From: Blautia sp. OF03-15BH
GTDB lineage: Bacteria; Bacillota; Clostridia; Lachnospirales; Lachnospiraceae
Assembly (NCBI RefSeq): GCF_003463065.1
Contig: NZ_QSCM01000016.1
Span: forward strand, 1 to 64,000
Length of the DNA stretch: 64,000 nt
Reading direction: 5' to 3'
Positions 60,449-64,000 of this stretch are shown here, piece after piece. Each line of letters starts with the position of its first letter. Within the stretch, counting starts at the first letter, position 1. The translations under genes and the position numbers were made by a program. The notes under the pieces were generated by a model. That model did not search any database, was not told where the DNA came from, and saw only the letters and a program-made list of their open reading frames with translations.

Positions 60449-61993
60449 ATGTTGCAGATAAAAAAATTAAATTTAACACATAAAAAAGACCTGAGAATAA
60501 TTCTTAATGATTTCAACCTTGTGCTAAATGATGGAGATAAGGCAGTTATTATTGGAGAAGAGGGAAATGGGAAATCGACATTAATGAAGTGGATATACAA
60601 TCCGTCGCTTGTAGAAAACTATATAGAAGCAGATGGGGAAAGGATAATGGGACACGAACGTCTTGGTTATCTTCCGCAGGAGATGCTCGATGAAGATAAG
60701 GAAAAAACAATATACGAATATTTTTCTGAAGAGGAAATATTCTGGGAGAAAACGCCTAAAGAATTGTCTGTTATTGCGGGAAAATTTGGAATGAAAAATG
60801 ATTTTTTCTACAGTAACCAGACAATGGGTAGTCTTTCAGGAGGCGAAAAAGTCAAGACACAACTTATGAGGCTTTTCATTCGCGATGTTTCTGTGCTGTT
60901 GTTGGACGAACCTTCCAATGACATCGACATTGCGACGCTTACATTACTGGAAAAAATCATAAATGACTGGAAGCACATTGTGCTTTTTATTTCACACGAT
61001 GAAACGCTGATAGAGCGTACTGCCAACATGGTGATACATATCGAGCAGATTATACGAAAAACAAAGGCGAGATATACCGTGGCAAAGCTTCCCTATAGAC
61101 GCTATGTGGAAGAACGGCTTCATAAATTTGAAATCCAAAAACAGCGGGCACTGAGTGACCGTAGGGAGAAAAAGATTCGCGATGAAAAATATCAAAGAGT
61201 TATGCAGAGTGTACAAGGTGCATTAAGAAGTTGTACCAGACAAGCACCGTCTGTTGCCAAAAACTTAAAGGACAAAATGCATACGGTTAAGGCAATGGAA
61301 CGAAGATTTGAAAAAGAAGATGAAAATATGACTCAGATGCCGGAACAGGAAGAAGCAATCTTTGTCAAATTAGGGGATGAAAACTCACACATTCCCGCAG
61401 GAAAAACGGTCATAGAATATGAACTTTCAAAGCTTGTGACTCCGGATGGCAAAAGAATTTTAGCAGAAGGAATTCATTTAAAAATAAAAGGTTCAGAAAA
61501 AATCTGTATGATAGGAGCCAACGGGGCAGGAAAAACGACTCTTCTAAAAAAGATAGCGGAAGAACTCCTAAATCGGAATGACATTAAAGCAGAATATATG
61601 CCTCAAACTTATGAAGACCTGCTGGATTTGGATGTTACACCGGTTGATTACCTTGATAAAACAGGAGATAAAGAAGAGCGTACAAGAATTAGAACATACC
61701 TTGGTTCACTTAAATACACACCAGATGAAATGGAGCATCCGATTCGGGAGTTATCAGGCGGACAAAAGGCGAAAGTGCTTCTCTTGAGGATGAGCTTAAG
61801 TGGTGCAAATGTTCTTATTCTGGATGAACCGACAAGAAATTTTTCACCATTGTCCGGTCCGGTAATAAGAAAAATGCTCCGAGAATTTCCGGGGGCTGTC
61901 ATTAGCATTTCTCACGATAGAAAGTATATTGAAGAGGTGTGCGATAAAATATATCAGCTAAATCCTAATGGATTACAGCTAATTGGTGATTGA
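60449..61993 (+). CDS. ABC-F ribosomal protection protein (CplR/Lsa/Vga group)
   Basis: This 514-aa cytoplasmic protein has two ABC domains and no membrane segments. It dislodges 50S antibiotics from the ribosome. First domain: Walker A GEEGNGKST, signature GSLSGGEKVK, Walker B LLLDEPSNDID. Charged linker at about 215-300. Second domain: Walker A GANGAGKTT, signature ELSGGQKAK, Walker B ILDEPTRNFSPLSGPVIR, a variant also seen in the clostridial CplR group. ATG 60449 follows AAAAGGAG. Lincosamide/streptogramin A/pleuromutilin range is inferred from family and from the lnu neighbour. Confidence 0.88.
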   Translation: MLQIKKLNLTHKKDLRIILNDFNLVLNDGDKAVIIGEEGNGKSTLMKWIYNPSLVENYIEADGERIMGHERLGYLPQEMLDEDKEKTIYEYFSEEEIFWEKTPKELSVIAGKFGMKNDFFYSNQTMGSLSGGEKVKTQLMRLFIRDVSVLLLDEPSNDIDIATLTLLEKIINDWKHIVLFISHDETLIERTANMVIHIEQIIRKTKARYTVAKLPYRRYVEERLHKFEIQKQRALSDRREKKIRDEKYQRVMQSVQGALRSCTRQAPSVAKNLKDKMHTVKAMERRFEKEDENMTQMPEQEEAIFVKLGDENSHIPAGKTVIEYELSKLVTPDGKRILAEGIHLKIKGSEKICMIGANGAGKTTLLKKIAEELLNRNDIKAEYMPQTYEDLLDLDVTPVDYLDKTGDKEERTRIRTYLGSLKYTPDEMEHPIRELSGGQKAKVLLLRMSLSGANVLILDEPTRNFSPLSGPVIRKMLREFPGAVISISHDRKYIEEVCDKIYQLNPNGLQLIGD

Positions 61994-62077
61994 TAACAAA
62001 AAGGATGAAAGACTGACAAATTTCAGGCTTTTAGTGAGTTGGAAAGCATACAAAGATTTGAATTTGGAGGATAGATT

Positions 62078-62575
62078 ATGGTACGTACAGAAGATGCATG
62101 TGAAATTATAAAATATGCTTTGCAAAACGAAATTAAAGTATATTTAGATGGCGGATGGGGTGTTGATGCACTTCTTAAAAGAGAATCAAGAATACACAAT
62201 GATATTGATTTGTTTGTTGAACTGAAACATTATCATGATTATATTTATGTGATTAAGCAGCATGGATTTGAGGAAGTAAATACTGATTATACAACGGATG
62301 GTCATACTGTCTGGAAAGATGATAAACAAAGAATCATTGATTTACATTGTTTTGAATTTACAGATGACGGAATTGTTTATGAGGGAGATATATTTCCATC
62401 AAAAACTTTTTCCGGTATTGGAAAAGTTGGAGATATAACTGTTTCTTGTATTGAACCATTGAGTCAGGTAATGCTTCATTTGGGATATGAACACGATAAA
62501 AATGATGTGCATGATGTGATGCTGTTGTGTGAAACATTTCAAATAGCAATACCAGATGAATATAAGGAAAAGTAA
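62078..62575 (+). CDS. lnu: Lincosamide nucleotidyltransferase, LnuA/C/D/P type
   Basis: This 165-aa enzyme adenylates lincomycin/clindamycin. The nucleotidyltransferase motif LDGGWGVDALLKRESRIHNDIDLFVE (about 22-47; G-G...DxD) and a conserved LHCFEFTDDGIVYEGDIFP fit the short Lnu group. GGAGGATAG precedes ATG 62078. It follows the ABC-F gene by 84 bp and is AT-rich. Closest subtype cannot be set without alignment. Confidence 0.85.
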   Translation: MVRTEDACEIIKYALQNEIKVYLDGGWGVDALLKRESRIHNDIDLFVELKHYHDYIYVIKQHGFEEVNTDYTTDGHTVWKDDKQRIIDLHCFEFTDDGIVYEGDIFPSKTFSGIGKVGDITVSCIEPLSQVMLHLGYEHDKNDVHDVMLLCETFQIAIPDEYKEK

Positions 62576-62793
62576 AATTTCAGTTTTGTGTTGAATCTCT
62601 AAGCAAAATAGCTTATAATTTGACATGCTACATATAGTTATTATCCACAGTTATCGAGTAGGTGTTATCAATGCCGATAACAAAATGATAACATTAGCTC
62701 GTATAGGCAGGATAATATGGATATATCAAATAATCAAAAGAACGAGAAACATTACAGAGAATAATTCCTAAACAAAAAGCGTTAGTCTTTGTA
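62576..62793. other. Right end of the element
   Basis: No gene. Contains GATAACAAAATGATAACA (62676-62693), a near copy of the left-end sequence at 54136, plus a TTATCCACAGTTATCGA inverted stretch. Probably integrase arm sites. Confidence 0.5.
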
Positions 62794-62805
62794 GAGTTTG
62801 AATAA
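62794..62805 (+). repeat. attR of the guaA-integrated element
   Basis: GAGTTTGAATAA, identical to the last codons of guaA at 54064-54075. Confidence 0.85.
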
Positions 62806-62821
62806 GAAATTTAAAACATTT

Positions 62822-62872
62822 AGAGACCGGAAAGCCTTGAAAACAGGGCATTTCCGGTCTCTTCGTTTTTGG
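62822..62872 (+). terminator. Displaced guaA terminator
   Basis: Arms AGAGACCGGAAA and TTTCCGGTCTCT with a T-rich tail, 16 bp beyond attR. That is where the guaA terminator would lie before integration; it is now 8.7 kb from guaA. Confidence 0.75.
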
Positions 62873-62965
62873 TGTGGTTCTATTCTGGTTCTGTTATTAG
62901 GTAGAATGGTGCAATTTTTACATGAGAGAATATTATTTTGTAAAAGCATAGTAATAATTAAAAAA

Positions 62966-63154
62966 TCAGAAGGAAAGGTGACTCTGTGCATAGATATATT
63001 GGATTACAGATTGTTTTGGAATTTTCCAATCTTTTCCTTCTTTATAAGCCTTGATTTTACCAGAGCGAACGATTCGATAAGCTTGTGTACTTCCGATTTT
63101 TAAAAGTTCGGATAAGTCATTGATTGTGAGAATATCATCATACTGTTCAAGCAT
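62966..63154 (-). CDS. Excisionase-family helix-turn-helix protein
   Basis: This 62-aa protein has an MerR/Xis-like HTH (ILTINDLSELLKIGSTQAYRIVRSGKIKAYKEGKDWKIPKQSV), typical of excisionases and small HTH_17 proteins. It overlaps the relaxase-like gene by 8 bp and is last in a three-gene minus operon. No integrase follows within the 160 bp to attR. Confidence 0.75.
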   Translation of the reverse strand: MLEQYDDILTINDLSELLKIGSTQAYRIVRSGKIKAYKEGKDWKIPKQSVIQYIYAQSHLSF

Positions 63155-63638
63155 TTTTATGTATCTCCTTTAGAATGATAGAACATTTCTTTGCAAAGCG
63201 AATAATCTTTTTGATATGGGATGCCCAGTTTGAGTCAATAAGAAATGGTTGAGATGGAATATGACCTGTTGTTGAGACTACAAAATGGGCATGAAAAGAG
63301 GATTGATCTTCATGAATAGCATAGCAGGTGGGATAATATTTACCAATCATAAGTGCAAGATTATCAATAAAGGAAATAATGAAATCAAGGCGGTAGGTTG
63401 TATCAAAAGTTATCCAGAAATGCTGAAGTTTTTGCTGACAGGGAGTCTTTGAATAAAATGTAGATAAGTTAGCACGAAGGGTTTCAAATTTATGAATGAT
63501 GTTTTCCTCTGTGGGAGGCCAGATACCATAGCAGAATAGAGGACAAGTATGATTATGTGTAATATAATGAATGGCATTGTAAATGGCGTCATCATTATTA
63601 TAAGCGGCATCTTTAATGATAAAGTTTGCAGAAATCAA
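63147..63638 (-). CDS. Small relaxase-like / replication-nuclease-like protein
   Basis: This 163-aa protein of uncertain family has Tyr-rich IYNAIHYITHNHTCPLFCYG near 20-39. The histidine pair HEDQSSFHAHFVVSTTGH (about 111-128) resembles the HxH metal motif of relaxases and HUH nucleases. Most relaxases are over twice this size, so it may be a minimal or truncated form. Its neighbours, MobC-like and Xis-like, support a mobility role. The start overlaps the upstream gene by 26 bp. Confidence 0.45.
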   Translation of the reverse strand: MISANFIIKDAAYNNDDAIYNAIHYITHNHTCPLFCYGIWPPTEENIIHKFETLRANLSTFYSKTPCQQKLQHFWITFDTTYRLDFIISFIDNLALMIGKYYPTCYAIHEDQSSFHAHFVVSTTGHIPSQPFLIDSNWASHIKKIIRFAKKCSIILKEIHKNA

Positions 63639-63939
63639 AGTTATCTAACTCCTTTCTGATTTTTTCTTTTGTGGAATCGGGGATGTTTGGATCAAGGCTT
63701 ATAATATTGTAAATTTTATTTTTGGCAATGGTGTAGGATAATGTATTAGAAAAATTGCCATATGACATATATACTTGGTTTTCCTGTAAACTTATATAGG
63801 TCTCGATAGCACTGAGGATAAAATTTGAAACGGGAATATGGTTCTTTTCGGAAATTCTCTCGATTTTGGCTTTAAATTTAGGATAACAACGAGTTTTAAG
63901 TTCAGCAGATTTTGTTTTATTAGTTTTAGTTTTTGACAT
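63613..63939 (-). CDS. MobC/ribbon-helix-helix-like accessory protein
   Basis: This 108-aa protein has a Lys/Thr-rich N-terminus, then RCYPKFKAKIERISEKNHIPVSNFILSAIETYISLQ, a ribbon-helix-helix pattern found in mobilization and antitoxin proteins. AAAGGAG precedes the start. First gene of the minus-strand trio; the element continues beyond the window edge if complete. Confidence 0.6.
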   Translation of the reverse strand: MSKTKTNKTKSAELKTRCYPKFKAKIERISEKNHIPVSNFILSAIETYISLQENQVYMSYGNFSNTLSYTIAKNKIYNIISLDPNIPDSTKEKIRKELDNFDFCKLYH

Positions 63940-64000
63940 GATATAATCTCCTTTCGTATAGCTAGTTTTATTTTTAATGTATTACTAATTGTAAAAATAA

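Larger units (their letters stand above)
54064..62805. mobile_element. 8.7-kb integrative mobilizable element in guaA
   Basis: Bounded by a 12-bp direct repeat at the guaA 3' end. Gene order: XRE repressor (minus), excisionase, tyrosine integrase, MobC-like, RepA-like ATPase, inverted-repeat origin region, MobV relaxase, TnpV-like, ABC-F, Lnu. There is no conjugation (type IV secretion) module, so it should need a helper element to transfer. guaA is a known integration hot spot for genomic islands. Confidence 0.85.

Overview
The window looks like the chromosome of an anaerobic, spore-forming, low-to-mid GC Firmicute, most likely a gut Lachnospiraceae (Blautia/Ruminococcus/Dorea type). This is inferred from SpoIIID, Gram-positive style ribosome binding sites, many intracellular glycosidases for host or plant glycans (GH13_18, GH29, GH36, GH38, a sialidase-like protein) and short interspersed palindromic repeats. 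No species can be assigned from the sequence alone.

Layout. 1-10.5 kb: a tRNA-Pro, then two divergent sugar operons around a shared control region. The minus operon holds an aldo/keto reductase, a class II aldolase, a PfkB kinase and an MFS permease. The plus operon holds a sugar ABC importer, a LacI regulator and a GH13_18 (sucrose-phosphorylase-type) enzyme. Three LacI-type half-operators tie the two together. 10.5-21 kb: GH29 fucosidase, lactonase, endonuclease III and small conserved proteins, an ATPase + RloB/TOPRIM-like defence pair (17.7-19.6 kb) and a DUF362 ferredoxin protein. 21-29.4 kb: a GntR-type regulator facing GH38 alpha-mannosidase, NanE, a NanA-like lyase, a ROK kinase and a sialidase-like protein, i.e. 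a mannose/sialic-acid glycan catabolism locus. 30-41.5 kb: a PfkB-NUDIX fusion, phosphatases, a second identical tRNA-Pro followed by a broken duplicate, a CNNM/CBS protein, GH36 alpha-galactosidase, a MATE exporter, a secreted caspase-like protease and a secreted acidic protein.

41.5-50.9 kb: a complete type I-C CRISPR-Cas locus (cas3-cas5c-cas8c-cas7-cas4-cas1-cas2) and a 20-repeat array. Directly upstream of cas3 lies what I consider the best find: a small, independently promoted and terminated RNA gene with one CRISPR-repeat-like unit. Its last 12 nt equal the true repeat, and its 'spacer' matches DNA just upstream of the cas3 promoter at 16 of 17 positions. The single mismatch is at position 6, which type I Cascade does not read. 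This is the expected architecture of a crRNA-like autorepressor of the cas operon (CreR-type).

51-54 kb: spoIIID, a small XRE regulator with a deoxyinosine/uracil glycosylase, and guaA. 54.06-62.81 kb: an 8.7-kb integrative mobilizable element inserted in the last codons of guaA, bounded by a 12-bp direct repeat. It carries a repressor, excisionase, tyrosine integrase, MobC-like protein, RepA-like ATPase, MobV relaxase, TnpV-like protein, and two lincosamide-type resistance genes (an ABC-F protein behind a transcription attenuator, and an Lnu nucleotidyltransferase). The original guaA terminator now sits beyond the element at 62.82 kb. 62.9-64 kb: three small minus-strand genes (excisionase-like, mini-relaxase-like, MobC-like) suggest a second, partial mobile element running off the window.
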